From contig OY783208.1 in the NCBI GenBank assembly GCA_963678705.1, positions 20,362,207-20,426,206 on the forward strand: 64,000 bases of DNA. Reading direction: 5' to 3'. Each line of letters starts with the position of its first letter. Within the stretch, counting starts at the first letter, position 1. This stretch comes from Panorpa germanica. Taxonomy: Eukaryota > Arthropoda > Insecta > Mecoptera > Panorpidae. This document shows, in pieces, positions 1 through 11,397 of the stretch. The position numbers were made by a program, and so were the translations under genes. A model generated the notes under the pieces. The model saw only the letters and a list, made by a program, of their open reading frames with translations. It was not told the DNA's origin and searched no databases.

Positions 1-890
1 TTAAAATATTTAAATGTGATGACAACAAATATAAAAATTAAATTATTATAAATCATCTCTTTATAATAGTATCAACAAGCACACATTAGAAACAGTTCTT
101 TTTATAAGTATGTAGCTTTTAAGAGTAAATAAGAGTAAAAAAGTATTATTATCAGAATAAAATGTATGAAAATATTAACATGTTTAATGACTTATTATTG
201 CCTACATCTGGCTATTATTATAGATGTTTTATTTATAAATGTATAAGCAATACAATGTTCTAAACATTCTTATATTATGCAAAACAAAACACACTTAACT
301 TTATGAGGTAAAATGTGTTGTTATTTATATTTCTTTATCGGATATTATACTTCTTTAGCAAGTGATTTTTTTTTACTTACCTTAAAATCACAAACAAAAT
401 GTTGCTATATTATACTTAGAATTAAAACTATTTTTATAACTCCATTTTTAGTTATTATTTTCTAGTATTTCATTCTGCATTTCTTAATTATCAGAGCTAC
501 AAATATGCAACTATTTATTTAATTAAACACACAGATATAAAAAGTAAAAATTACAGGAATAAAAAATACGTCATACGTCAAAAAATCTGACGTCACTATT
601 TTAATTTCTTAAACCTAGCAGTAACACTCTTGCCAGATGAAAAATGAACGTAGAAATAATGACAAAAATGAACTTTAATATTCATTTACAAAAAAATTAG
701 AAAATTCACATATCTTATAATTAAGTTTTCAAATATTGAATAAAAGAAATTAGTTCATAATACAATTTACCTTTTTTGGTAAATTATATTAATGGTAAAC
801 TACATTAAAAGTTATATACATTATTATATACAAGCTAACTTAACCTAAATTTACTTCTATGTAGAGTGGAACAAATAAAAGTGAATTTAG
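1..890. other. AT-rich stretch, no gene seen
   Basis: I see no convincing coding exon on either strand. There is a small cluster of TGACGTCA-like motifs near 568-595, the kind of site bound by CREB/ATF factors, but nothing links it to a promoter. Confidence 0.4.
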
Positions 891-896
891 ACGCAC

Positions 897-1143
897 CTTC
901 AGAATAAATAATATTGGAAGCTGTGAATTGATTGTTCGTTCCAGCTACAGATATTGAAGGAATGGAACCTATAATTTTCATATTTCGCCTAAAACAAATA
1001 ACATACGTTCACTATATTACAAGTGTTCACTACAATAAAACATTTTCTTACCGTCTTTGTAAATATTCCTTAAAAGAAGCTCCAGTTCTTTTCTTTCTCC
1101 TTGTAGTCAAATATAGTCTTGTTTTATGACCACGTCTTGGCAT
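897..1143 (-). CDS. possible small spliced gene, two 5' exons
   Basis: On the minus strand an ATG at 1143 opens a 30-codon exon (1052-1143) starting MPRRGHKTRLYLTTRRKKR, ending at a good donor, CG|GTAAGA. A short intron of 63 bases with a TTTGTTTTAG acceptor leads to a second exon at 897-988 in the matching phase. That exon encodes RNMKIIGSIPSISVAGTNN and onward. It can either end at a GTGCGT donor (896) or read on about 20 codons to a stop. Both exons are open and the N-terminus is strongly basic. I do not recognise a family. The support is the phase-matched splice pair and the clean codons; chance is not excluded because the exons are short. The 3' end is not established. Confidence 0.33.
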
Positions 1144-2481
1144 TGCTAAATATTATAAATGAAACACAAAATAAACCTCAAACGAAAAAATGCCTATTAT
1201 ATGCAGCAAACAATATATTGAATACTAAGATGAAAGCCTTTCATATTCTGAACTAACTCAGAACGATATTAGTTTAGAGCCTGTAAATGGTATTGATAAA
1301 ATAGAGAGATAACATACACCATACAGCATAACATACTCCAGATATGATACACACATACGCACAAAAATATATGCACACATGCATACAAGTCAGCATCTTA
1401 AACTGCCTCTGACAATTAATTACTCCCACCATTAACCCCCTGCCCGATTCTTCACCGCATCCTAATGCTGGCGAGTGATTTATTGCATAAAATAATTCAA
1501 AAATATGACTTAGTTTAATACATTTTCTAATTGGTATTTTAAGTCGAAAATTATCAAAGATAATGAAGTATTCAAGGGTAAGGTTAAACCTACAAGTTTA
1601 TATGTTCAAATTTTTAATATTATAATCTTAAGGGCACAATACCTTAAACCACCTTAAACATTGCAAAAATTGGTACTTGTTAGGAATTAAATTGTACTAG
1701 TTGCATACATATTTTTAAAATTTTTGCATTACAAAACCTTTTATTTATCTTTATTTAATACATTTTACCAAGAAAATATTTTCTAAAGAGTAAATGTTTG
1801 ATAGAAAATATATAATACGAAGACACGATTTATATTAAATCTTAAGAGACGATCCCCTTAAGAAATGGTAGTATGAATATGCTTCTTAGAAGAAAACAGC
1901 ACTTCAAAGAGATTTAAAAGTTATTTTTTAATGGATGCAGTAGTTTTTAAAATTAACGATACATTCGGATGTATTTTTGTCACTTGTTGTAATTCACTAC
2001 GAAAACAATAAAAAGACCTAAAATAAGAAAACCTTTTCAATCTTAATTTGATATATACATATAAGTACTAAGTTGTGAAATTCCGTAAATATAATTTGGG
2101 GGAGCAAGAGACCATATTTTCTCCTTTACAAACACATATTTTTTAAGAAAATGTAATACTAAGAAGAAATGTGTAATATGTATAATAATTAACATACTAT
2201 TAATTTTGACATATTTTAGCGAATGACTTTGACTATAAACCAAGCCTGTCATAGCAAACTAAACTATTTTGTTATGTTAAAATATGAAAAAAGAAATCTA
2301 TTTAAGACGTCTCTTGTATTTTCTATCTTTTATTGTTTTAATTGTATTCTTTGCAGTTGCTAATTTGTGACAGTTATATATTTTTAATTAAAATTTTGAG
2401 GTTATTTTTATATTTGTAATACAACTTGACAATACCAGACATGATTGTGTTTAATATTATACATTTTTTATTTAATTACAG
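1144..2481. other. intergenic, no gene seen
   Basis: AT-rich sequence with short open frames of unconvincing composition. It should contain the promoter and first exon of the zinc-finger gene that follows, since that gene has a splice acceptor (TTTAATTACAG) just before its start codon at 2471-2481. I cannot place the promoter. Confidence 0.35.
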
Positions 2482-2516
2482 TAATCGCTTTCTCATTTAA
2501 ACACAATTCTATTAAA

Positions 2517-3233
2517 ATGAACGAAGAAAAACAACAAATAAAACTGGAACTTGATCAGAAGTTAAATTTTACTATAAAAGTAGAAGATACATGTGTAAGC
2601 AAGAAAAATGCCTTACATGAAGAATGTGCCTCTGTAAATGAGAAAATATCACGAGATGAGTTCAAGGTGATAATCAAAGAAGAACCAGTTGAGAATTCAG
2701 ATGAAGCAGAAACTTCAGTTCATGAAAATATTAGATTTGAACCCACGAAAAGATTATTCAAAATTATCGAAACTGAAAGCAAGATAAAAAAACTTGAATC
2801 AAAATTGAACAAGTTATATATTTGCGAAATATGTAATACATCATTTAACAAAGCGGAAATTGTGCACCATTTGCTTGTACACTACGGCAAGAAATCATAT
2901 TCATGTAATGAATGTAATAAGTCTTACACTCGGAATGATAGTTTAGTTATGCATAAACGGAGCCACACTGGAGAAAAGCCGTTTTCTTGTGACATATGTA
3001 ATAAAATGTTTGCAAGAACACATACCTTAAAACGACATAGAAATACACATTTTAATTTGAAACCGTTTTCTTGCACTCAATGTGTTAATCAGTATGGCAC
3101 TTCAGATGAATTAAAACGACACAAAATTGCGCATATGGATTTCAAACGTTTTTCTTGTACAGAATGCAGTAAATCCTATGGACGAATAAGTAATCTAAAT
3201 CGACATAAGAAAATACATCTAAATAATTTCTAA
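2517..3233 (+). CDS. C2H2 zinc-finger protein, five fingers
   Basis: A 238-residue open frame beginning at the ATG at 2517. Residues 1-100 are acidic and lysine-rich, with a VIIKEEP motif (residues 51-57) that fits the SUMO-attachment consensus. Residues 103 to about 234 hold five C2H2 fingers (CEIC, CNEC, CDIC, CTQC, CTEC, each followed by H-x3-H); only one linker is the classical TGEKP. The product is presumably a nuclear DNA-binding regulator with unknown targets. An acceptor, TTTAATTACAG|T, lies 36 bases upstream, so the 5' UTR is probably spliced and the upstream exon is not identified. I chose the ATG after the acceptor because the frame before it is hydrophobic and unlike the rest. The same plan (spliced UTR, IKEE-type N-terminus, terminal fingers) recurs at 24.6-25.7 kb and 60.8-61.6 kb, which suggests paralogues. 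Confidence 0.85.
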   Translation: MNEEKQQIKLELDQKLNFTIKVEDTCVSKKNALHEECASVNEKISRDEFKVIIKEEPVENSDEAETSVHENIRFEPTKRLFKIIETESKIKKLESKLNKLYICEICNTSFNKAEIVHHLLVHYGKKSYSCNECNKSYTRNDSLVMHKRSHTGEKPFSCDICNKMFARTHTLKRHRNTHFNLKPFSCTQCVNQYGTSDELKRHKIAHMDFKRFSCTECSKSYGRISNLNRHKKIHLNNF

Positions 3234-4253
3234 AGAATCTTAGAGTTTTTTAGTCTCAGAAGTTTAGCTAGTAAAACAAATATATGATAAATATGTAAAT
3301 GCATAACCGTACAAACATTTTGTCATGTCGTAGTAATGTCGCATATGTCTGATTAGTCTTTGTGTGACATTTTTTGAAGTACGTTCTACGCCACAGTTCG
3401 AAAATATATTTTGTTAGGATTTGGTTACGTTCAGGACTTCATAAATGGAGTGTGAAATTGGCGCTAGTTGTGCGACTAGATTATTATAGAGGAGGGTTAT
3501 GTAGAAGCGCATTAGTTGAAATCTAAGTAGACGTGGGGTAATGCATTTTACTGAGCCTCAGTTGCCCAGTACTAACATATGTTCTCCCGAACTCTGTCTG
3601 ACTACTGTCTAACCGTTCTCTGATGCGAGATTGCTAAGATACGACAAATTGTTTGTAGGGTAGGTATTATGAAAGGAGTAAGATACCGATTTTTATTATA
3701 AACATTTTTCGTTAAGTTAACTCCGGTCTTTGACAAAACTAGATCAAAACCAATTTTTTTTAGTTAATATTGTAATTATAGTTTATAGTTTAACTGACTA
3801 TTGAAAAGTCGGAACTAAATAAATTCAAAAATTTGTTGAAGATAGTAAAATTAATTACTAATTTCGTAGTTAACTTAAAATTTTAAACATATTTTCTAAA
3901 AAAATAACCAATTTATACAATTTGGTAAACATAAAATTATATGGCATTTATTAATTCATTTATATATTAAAACAATAAACAATTTGTATTCTTAAATGTT
4001 TTATTTTTCTTTACAACTCTCTGGGTATAAAAGGTTAAATAATTTAAAACTAAAACAGTTGAAATTAACATTATGTACCCTGATTTTACTAATATAAAAC
4101 TATTACAAAACTTTTTAAAAATATTTGTAACAAGATTTTTAAAACCGTCTTTTAAAGAATAAAAAATAATATCTTTTTCTACAATTGAATATTATTTTTA
4201 AATCTCTCAAATACTGTTTAGTAGTAAAATTTCCTGAATAAGAGATTTGTTCA
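3234..4253. other. intergenic with one repeat fragment
   Basis: No gene seen. Bases 3560-3665, read on the minus strand, match 52845-52945 closely (shared words such as CGTATCTTAGCAATCTCG). This looks like part of a dispersed repeat, possibly an LTR piece. Confidence 0.4.
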
Positions 4254-4833
4254 TAATGGGCTTGTGTCCTATATCTTAATTTCTATAAAAGTGTACTATA
4301 TATTGATAAAGTGGGTTACTAGAACCTCAAATGTTCAATTATTTTTTAATAACTCCTTATACTCGTATGTTAAGAGATATTAACAACTAAAAAAATCATT
4401 TTGTCTCTATAGTTATTAAAGGGATTCAACGTTGTACAACATTCCAAATGCATGTGACATCACAACCGCTGCCAACCTTACAGCTCATAAATCTTTGCCA
4501 TATGTATTTAAATATCAAATATTATTTACACCTATTTTAAGGAACAATAAAATTGCCTAAGCAGGGTTAAATAAAATAAAAACTTATTATTCTTTGACTT
4601 GACTTGATTATTTCGACTACCAACAGCTACAGAACATTACCACAGCACTGACCTTCACAACAAATAACTGACGTATAAAATGCATTTCATGTCATACAAA
4701 TGGCCGACCATCTCTAGCGCTAAATCTCCATCAATATTTAGATATTTAAAAAAATAGACAAGCCATACATATTTATTAACATCAATTTCAATCAGAAATT
4801 GCAAAATCGATCACTAAAAATGAGGACAAATAT
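4254..4833 (+). mobile_element. element A, non-autonomous DNA transposon copy
   Basis: This copy starts at AATGGGCTTGTGTCCT and runs to AAAATGAGGACA. Element A is a dispersed family of about 630 bp that recurs at least ten times here. Both ends carry the same short inverted repeat (TGGGCTTGTGTCCT at the left, its complement at the right), and there is no ORF. The family looks like a MITE-type element. This copy is slightly shortened and lost its last bases before 4834. Confidence 0.75.
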
Positions 4834-4970
4834 CTTTCTTGGGCAAGCGAATTGTTTCTGGGCACTAACGGAGTCAATGATCAAATTAAGTTCGTTACCC
4901 GAGGTAGCACAAGCCTGGATTATTAAATAAAAAGATCAATATAATAATTAACAAAAAATGTATTAAAGGT

Positions 4971-5730
4971 TTAATAAATGATAAAATAAATAGGTACTTT
5001 AGGAGTTGATGCTCCATCATCTGGCGTAGTAATTGGTATGGAAGATGGTAATTTTGAGGAGGATGATGAAAAGGTAACATTGTTTGATATTAACTGACTT
5101 TGGCCACTCTCACTGATTTGGCGCTGCTTCGTCTCTATTTCTTGAATTACCGTTAAAATCTTCTCTTTTGCTTCATTTAAAAGACAAGGATTTAGTAACT
5201 TTAGCGTAGGCACGATTGCACTTAAAAAACCATCTACAGGATGTAGTTGGGACGTCCTCTTCTCTTCAGTTTCTTTCTTAGATGATATATACGCCATAAA
5301 CTGACGAGCTGGGAATCTAATGGAGGTTTATGAGGAGGTGGAATCTTGCGTTTGTTTGCTTTTGATCTCTCAAACATGTCTTGAATCCTAGAGTTTTGGA
5401 TTGAAGATAGTGTACTTGACCGAAAACTATTGTCGCTAATACGATTTGGTATATTTTTGGCTTTGGTTATAGATTGCTCGTCTTCAGGCACTTGTTGACT
5501 TGTATCTTCAGTACCATGTTCAGATCCATGTTCATCATGTTGTGTTTGTAGCACATTAGATAATCCTTCTTGTTGTCTAAGATGAGGTAAAAGTAACGAA
5601 AGGACATCTTCATATTCATAGTCAGTGTTGTTAAGAACAGCCTCGCCAGATTTCGCCTTTCTTGTTCGAAGCATCCTTCGAAGTTGGTCATCATCGGAAT
5701 TACATTTTCTTTTACAATCTTCTACACCAT
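4971..5730 (-). pseudogene. BESS-motif (MADF/BESS-type) gene remnant, frameshifted
   Basis: The minus-strand exon begins after an acceptor TATATTACAG (5731-5740). It is open for about 145 codons, then needs a one-base frame change near 5290 to continue as MAYISSKKETEEKR and onward to a stop at 4971. The second part holds a region FLSAIVPTLKLLNPCLLNEA with the leucine spacing of the BESS motif. BESS is a protein-interaction motif found at the C-terminus of MADF/BESS transcription regulators of insects. The first part is acidic and low-complexity (DEHGSEHGTED) with a basic KRKIPPPHKPP stretch. I found no MADF exon upstream, so either it lies behind transposon sequence or the locus is a truncated copy. 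A sequencing indel is the alternative to a true frameshift. Confidence 0.5.
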
Positions 5731-6189
5731 CTGTAATATACAATATTTAACTGAAATCAAACTTGTATTTACTATAAGTGTAAGTGTATTTGTAAATAGG
5801 TTAATGCAGGTCATTGTTTACTTCTCTCCAAAATAAAAACCGTATATTAAATATGCCGTAGTATGAACGAAACAGAACAAAATTGTGCGGTGATTAAACC
5901 AGAAATATTTATACATTGTGTTAAAACAGTTACATTACTAAATATTAACAATTTTCAATATCGCAAGGACAGGTAACGAATTTTGAGTAGGTATATCAGG
6001 CACGTTAACATTTTGAATAGTCTTTTATACTGCTAGAATAGGGAAAGAAACACCTGGGAGATTGTTAACGATTGATTAGCTACTGCGCAGAGTCAACTGA
6101 CAAAATTGTCAAAGACAACTCGAAAATGAAGCAAGATATTTGAAAAATTATCCGGAAAGGTGTCTGACATGAGCGAAACATATATTTAT

Positions 6190-6890
6190 CAGGCGGCGAA
6201 ATCTTAACGAAAATTAGGTAGAAGAGTAGAAAGGAGGGTGGGGGAGAAGGCCCAAAGAAGAAAAAAGAGTATTACGAAGGAATGGAATGGCGACAGAGGA
6301 GGCACAGAGAAGAAGAGAAAAAGGCACAAGTATGGAAGAGAAGCTTAAGAGAAGAAACAGGGAGATACAACAACAGGAAAGAATGGAAAAATTGAAAAGA
6401 GCAATTACAATAAAAGATATAAAAGGATTTGGGAGAGAGAGATACCACAATAGTTAAGAGAAGAAACATAAAAAAACATGAGAAGGATTGCCAGATTTAG
6501 ATTTAGAAACGAGGAGAAAGGAAACAGATACTGAGCAAATAGAGAGGAACATTGGAGCACATTAAGTTTTAAGTGAGGAGAAGGTAATAAGCGAAAAGAA
6601 TATTGGGCAGTTATTAATGGGTGTCAAGGAAGGGAAGAGGTGGATGGCGGAGATAAAGAAAAGGAACGAGGAAAGGGAAGGAATGGCAGAGTAGGAACAG
6701 GAGAGAGAGAGTAGTAGTTTTGTTTTTATTTTTATAAAGATAAGTTTATATTATTTTTTCGTTTAAAAGGAGTGAAAATGTTTAGATTTAATAAGGATCA
6801 ACATTGAATTAAGCACAATGACATGTAAATAAATGAGTTAAGGCACAAGAATTTAGAGCCAAATGGCAAAAACAATAAAAATAAAGTGAT
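6190..6890 (+). mobile_element. decayed 3' end of a non-LTR retrotransposon
   Basis: Purine-rich sequence with multiple stops that still reads NIGQLLMGVKEGKRWMAEI near 6595-6660. That is the C-terminal tail seen more completely at 62.7-62.9 kb (minus). The 3' UTR motif AAGGCACAAGAATTTAGAGCC (approximately 6840-6861) recurs at 34975 and in complement near 62575. It is an old 5'-truncated insertion and makes no product. Confidence 0.6.
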
Positions 6891-7228
6891 AAATAATATA
6901 TTTATCAGGCTTCAGACTCCAACCACGCAAACTATACTGGCTCGTGAAGAAAAACTCCCAATTACAAATAGAAAACAAATTATATATATTATATTGGTGG
7001 CCTAAGTTCTGGTCAATTTATTTAGAGAGTAGAAATCAGAAATTTTGGTCCCCTTCGCCCGTTGGCAACAGCAGGACGAATTTTCTACTCACAGACGATT
7101 GGTATACACTAAGGATTTAGCGACTGGTTAATAAGGAAAAGAGAAAATATATACTCGGAAGAAGTGGAGGGAAGAGTCTGCAAAATGTATAAAAGAGCAA
7201 AAGAGACTTAGGAATATATGAGGAAAGT

Positions 7229-7827
7229 GAACCTCAAATGTCCAATTATTTTTTAATAACTCCTTATATGTTAAGAGATATTAACAATTAAAAAAGTCAT
7301 TTTGTCTCTTTACTTATTAAAGGTATTCAACGTCGTACACATTCCAAGTGCATGTGACATCACAATCCTTGTGTAAGGTTACCAACCTTACAGCTCATAA
7401 AGCTCTGCTATATGTATGTCTTGTTTTATTTTCCTCACTGTTTATATATCAAAATATCAAATATTATTTATAGCTATTTCAAGAAACAATCAAATTTCAA
7501 TATTATGTCTGCCTTAGCAGGGTTAATTAAAATAAAAACTAATTACTCTTTGATTTGACTTGATTATTTGACTACCAACAGCTACAGAACATTACCACAG
7601 CACTGAGCTGCTCAACTATTAACTGACAATAAAATACATTTCATGTCATACAAATATGGTCGACCATTTCTAGCTCTAAAACTACAATTCAAACTTTTAA
7701 TTGCTATATCTCCGTCAACATTTAGATATTTAATAAAATAGACACACCAATACACATTTATTAACATCAATTTCAATCAACAATTGAAAAATCGACCACT
7801 AAAAAATGAGGACACAAGCCCATTAAT
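7229..7827 (+). mobile_element. element A copy
   Basis: Near full-length copy of the A family lacking the first 80 or so bases. It begins at CCTCAAATGTCCAATTATTT and ends with the intact terminal motif GACACAAGCCCATTA. It contains the small internal palindrome TAAGGTTaCCAACCTTA typical of the family. Confidence 0.75.
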
Positions 7828-7905
7828 GAAATCTAATTGATGAGATTTAAGGAATAAAACGGATATATATTTATTATATTTAAAATGTGTATAACTATAG
7901 TTATA

Positions 7906-8824
7906 CTAGCTTTTACCCCCGTCGCAAGCGACGTCTGTCTTTTGTGTGTAACTTGAACTTCATGTAAAAATTTAAATTCCACCACAGTTTACCCTCGTCA
8001 CAAAGGTTCTTTTTGGCGTGTATCATTTGAATCCAATAAAATAATTTGTAATTACATATTATATTTAACTCTATTTTTAAATTGAAATAATAAACTCGCA
8101 CACATATACATTAACACATATAAATTGACTAAAAAAATATATTTTTTTTAACAAAATATGAAATATTTTCAATTTATTCGTTATTGGACCAACTTTTTTT
8201 CAAAATTTGGGATTTTTTTTTTCGATTCGTAAATAAGTTACCAAGGTTAGCTTATATACAAAATTTCAAATTTTTAGCACAATTTTTACTCTCGGAAAAT
8301 ACTGCCCCCGTGCCCCCAAATAAAATTTTGAATTTTTTTTTATTAATACTATACTTAATTATTCTAAAATCCAGAATATAAACTTTCTCCCAAAGTTCCC
8401 TACCGGGCCCCCGAATTTCTTAAACCCCCCCTTTGTTAATTTTTGAATTTTTAATTTTTGAGAAATGTCAGCTTTAAATACCTTAATGCAAACACATGCA
8501 AAATTTCAACTTTCTATCTTTTACGAATTAAAAGTGATACAGCAAAAAAGGGCTCAATTTTTTTTCCAGTTTTTCCAAAATTACGGGTTTCCAGGAAATT
8601 CAGGGAAAAATCTGGGGACGCCAAAAGTCTTATAATTTTTTTCTCTACGAAATAGAAAATTTTCAAAAACATTGATGGAGCCGTTTTCGCGCTGTCATAC
8701 AAAATTCAGTACCAAACATATAAACATATAAGAATATAAGAATAGATTTAAACAGTTGGAACATTATAATATAGGATAAGAATATAAGAATAGATTCAAA
8801 CAGTTGGAACATTATAATATAGGA
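7906..8824 (-). mobile_element. non-autonomous Helitron, family B
   Basis: Read on the minus strand, the element ends at 7906 with GCGACGGGGGTAAAAGCTAG, preceded by the perfect stem CGTCGC-TT-GCGACG. A hairpin followed about ten bases later by CTAG is the Helitron 3' signature. The other end (8824) begins TC (TCCTATATTATAATG...), as Helitron 5' ends do. The 5' terminal block of about 45 bases is present twice in tandem (8732-8775 and 8779-8824). The interior is non-coding, and short open frames inside it are shared by all copies of the repeat. Confidence 0.7.
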
Positions 8825-8829
8825 TATTT

Positions 8830-9537
8830 TTTAAACTATAGCCCTATCTCTATATATTTCATATTTCTGGTCTTTGGCCCCCAGCGCCAAATTTCTATAG
8901 TGTGTCTTTAATGACACTCTATATAGGGCCCACGTTCCAAATATCAAAGTTCTAGCTCTGTTGCGACATTGCCCTCAAAAAATCACGCCGCTACTGAATT
9001 AAAATTTTGGTAATCCAATTATTGGCAAACATGCGCAATTAGTGTCTTAATACATACCCTAAGTTATAATACTACATTTTCAATATTTTTGGCTTTTACT
9101 GTCTCAACTCCCGCCGCCACTGGAAATTTGGGGCTGTTTTTTTTTTTTCATCAATTACTGTCTACAGCGAGCCTGCATATTAAATTTGAACGTCCTAACT
9201 CTATTCTAACATTGCCCCCAAAAATTCGCGCCGCTACTCAACTCAAATTTCAAATTTCCAACTATTGGAAAATGTGCACAATTATAATCTCAATACACAT
9301 ACCAAATTTCAGTTTTCTATCTTTTCTAGTTCGTCAGATATTTGCAAAAGTATTTTTTCGAATTTTCCAGTTTTTCCAAAATTACGGGTTTCCAGGAAAT
9401 TCAGGGAAAAATCCGGGGACGCCAAAAGTCTTAGAATTTTTTTCTCTACGAAATAGGAAATTTTTAAAAAGATCGCCGGAGCCGTTTTCGCGCTGCCATA
9501 CAAAATTCAGTACCAAACATATAAGAATATAAGAATA
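8830..9537 (-). mobile_element. truncated family B Helitron copy
   Basis: This shares the 5' half of family B. The block with GACGCCAAAAGTCTTAGAAT, GCCGTTTTCGCGCTGCCATA and the ATAAGAATA tail (9400-9537) is nearly identical to 8610-8740. The 3' half (8830-9250) is diverged and has no hairpin end, so the copy is truncated or belongs to a related subfamily. Confidence 0.55.
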
Positions 9538-9640
9538 CTAGCTTTTACCCCGTCGCAAAGCGACGTTTGTTTAATATATATTGTTTGAATTTCATAAAGT
9601 AATACGTAATTTAATTTCAAATTTTTCATATTAAAATTAG
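9538..9640 (-). mobile_element. Helitron 3' terminus, family B
   Basis: CTAG at 9538-9541 followed by CTTTTACCCCGTCGCAAAGC on the plus strand: a second 3' end with stem CGTCGC-AAA-GCGACG. It abuts the previous copy head to tail. Homology fades after about 100 bases. Confidence 0.55.
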
Positions 9641-10119
9641 AAAAACACTGTCGCTATTTCTTAGATATCATACTCGTACATGAAATAAATAAATATTTTA
9701 AAATGAAAATGTTGTATTTCATCTTATAATATGATTTACTACTTTAAAATTTCTTATTGGAACAAATATTCTACAGGATTTACTTATTATATCATATCAA
9801 AAAAAAATTAAAATTCTAGTTTTATAATAATTTTTAAATGTTTCATAATTAAATTTAAATATTTCTGTTAAATATATTAAATATAGATTTATATACATCG
9901 TCTTCATTTTTCGTACACTTTAATATACATAATTAAAATTATTTCTTCATTAACCAGTAAACTGTATTCTTTGTATTTTTCATGTTGTTATCATTCTTGT
10001 TGTTTCTTCATAAACGTATAGCTATTAACGCACTGTCGTTTCAGATTGTCATGCCTTAATCGGTGTGGATATAACATCTTCTGTGATAGTAGGACAGTAG
10101 TCTTCTGTGATGGCGGTTA

Positions 10120-10405
10120 TTATCTCATTTCTATTCCAGGGTTAGCATTTAAATAGTAGCACTTTATTATTCCCCTCCTAAAAGAAGCATTCTTAATAAA
10201 TAAATAAAGAAAATATACTGAATGCAAAACAAATAAATTATGCACTTACAGTTTGTACATGTGATGAACAGCACTAATATCTGCTTCATTGAATTGTTTA
10301 TCAGAATAATAGACAATGAATTTCCCGTAAGCCGGGTCTTTGTTGTATTTTATAAATATACACGATCAACTAAAATCTTCTTATTGCCACGGCCCTTTTT
10401 TCGCT
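10120..10405 (-). CDS. possible last two exons of an unrecognised gene
   Basis: On the minus strand an exon at 10250-10405 follows a TTTACAG acceptor and ends at CT|GTAAGTG. It reads DPAYGKFIVYYSDKQFNEAD and on to HHMYKL. In the matching phase a second exon (10120-10177, after TTTTAG) adds RGIIKCYYLNANPGIEMR and a stop. The composition is protein-like and the splice phases agree. However, the 5' half of the first exon (RKKGRGNKKILVDRVY) is in another frame, so there is a one-base shift near 10350. It may be a pseudogene, or the exon may start later than I think. Family not recognised; no upstream exon found. Confidence 0.35.
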
Positions 10406-10499
10406 CTGTAAATTACAATAACATTAATTTACATCGTACTTGCATGATCGTCTTAAACAACATGAAGAATATATTGTATTTATTTTTAATAAAAGGATA

Positions 10500-11397
10500 A
10501 TATAGAATAGTAATAATATTTGTAGTAGTTATTTCACAAAAATTAAACACAAAAATAATGTTTTGCAACATCAAAAGCATTAATTCATTTGTTTAAAAAT
10601 CTATTTAAAAAGCATAATACCTGAGAATGTTATGTTATTTTAAAGAATCTCAGCATAATGATATGATTGTATCATCATGCTGATATATATAATTGTGTCG
10701 TAAAGGTATTTTAGGTTACTTTTTAACGTATTTTAGACAAATGATTCTTTATACACTTCTTAGTTGCAAAGACCTAAAAACTTAATATGTACTATATTAA
10801 TATTAATATTTAATGTTAATTATTTGTAATAGCAATATTCGTATTAATAATTAATAATATGAAAGCATATATTATAATTTAAAAAGGAAATATTCTTTTT
10901 AGTTAATTTATCTGCAAACGTTGTAATAAAAATACTGATCTGGTAACAGTTATTACACATTAGACTACACTTAAAAATGTATTACGATTATTGATTTGTA
11001 AATAAGAGTATTTTTCTAAACGTTATCAAATAAATCATGCGACAACACCAGCGAGCAGGTAAAGAATATGAAACAAACTTTTAAAATATATTATTCATAT
11101 GATAATGTAGCATGCATGTAGTTATGTAGAAGTTATTTCAATATGAATATGACTGAATTTTATAAATTTGAAACTTCGTTGTCGGGAGAGGAGAGGACCA
11201 ACACAGGATTATAAAAAGGAAAGAATTCATAAAAGGATATGTGGTAATCTGAAAACAAATAAAATGCCAATAACATACAATATAATATATATAACACTTA
11301 CATCTAAAAGTAAATAATAAAGTAATAATAAGTACTTAAATAATAAATCTCAATTATACCTATCTAAAAGCAATTAAATAATAATCTCACTCTCCCG
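10500..11397. other. AT-rich stretch, no gene seen
   Basis: No coding signal or recognisable repeat. It lies next to the satellite array and could hold the 3' end of the large Helitron, but I could not find a hairpin-CTRR terminus. Confidence 0.3.

Noticed and set aside
6214-6469. Minus-strand frames rich in Leu, Ser and Phe
   Set aside because: They are the antisense of a purine-rich retrotransposon remnant; the similar frames at 34.5 and 37.2 kb have the same cause.
8458-9532. Several 60-150 codon frames (for example one reading FPKLRVSRKFREKSGDAK)
   Set aside because: The same string appears in every family B Helitron copy on both strands, with no conserved start or domain. It is repeat sequence, not a gene.
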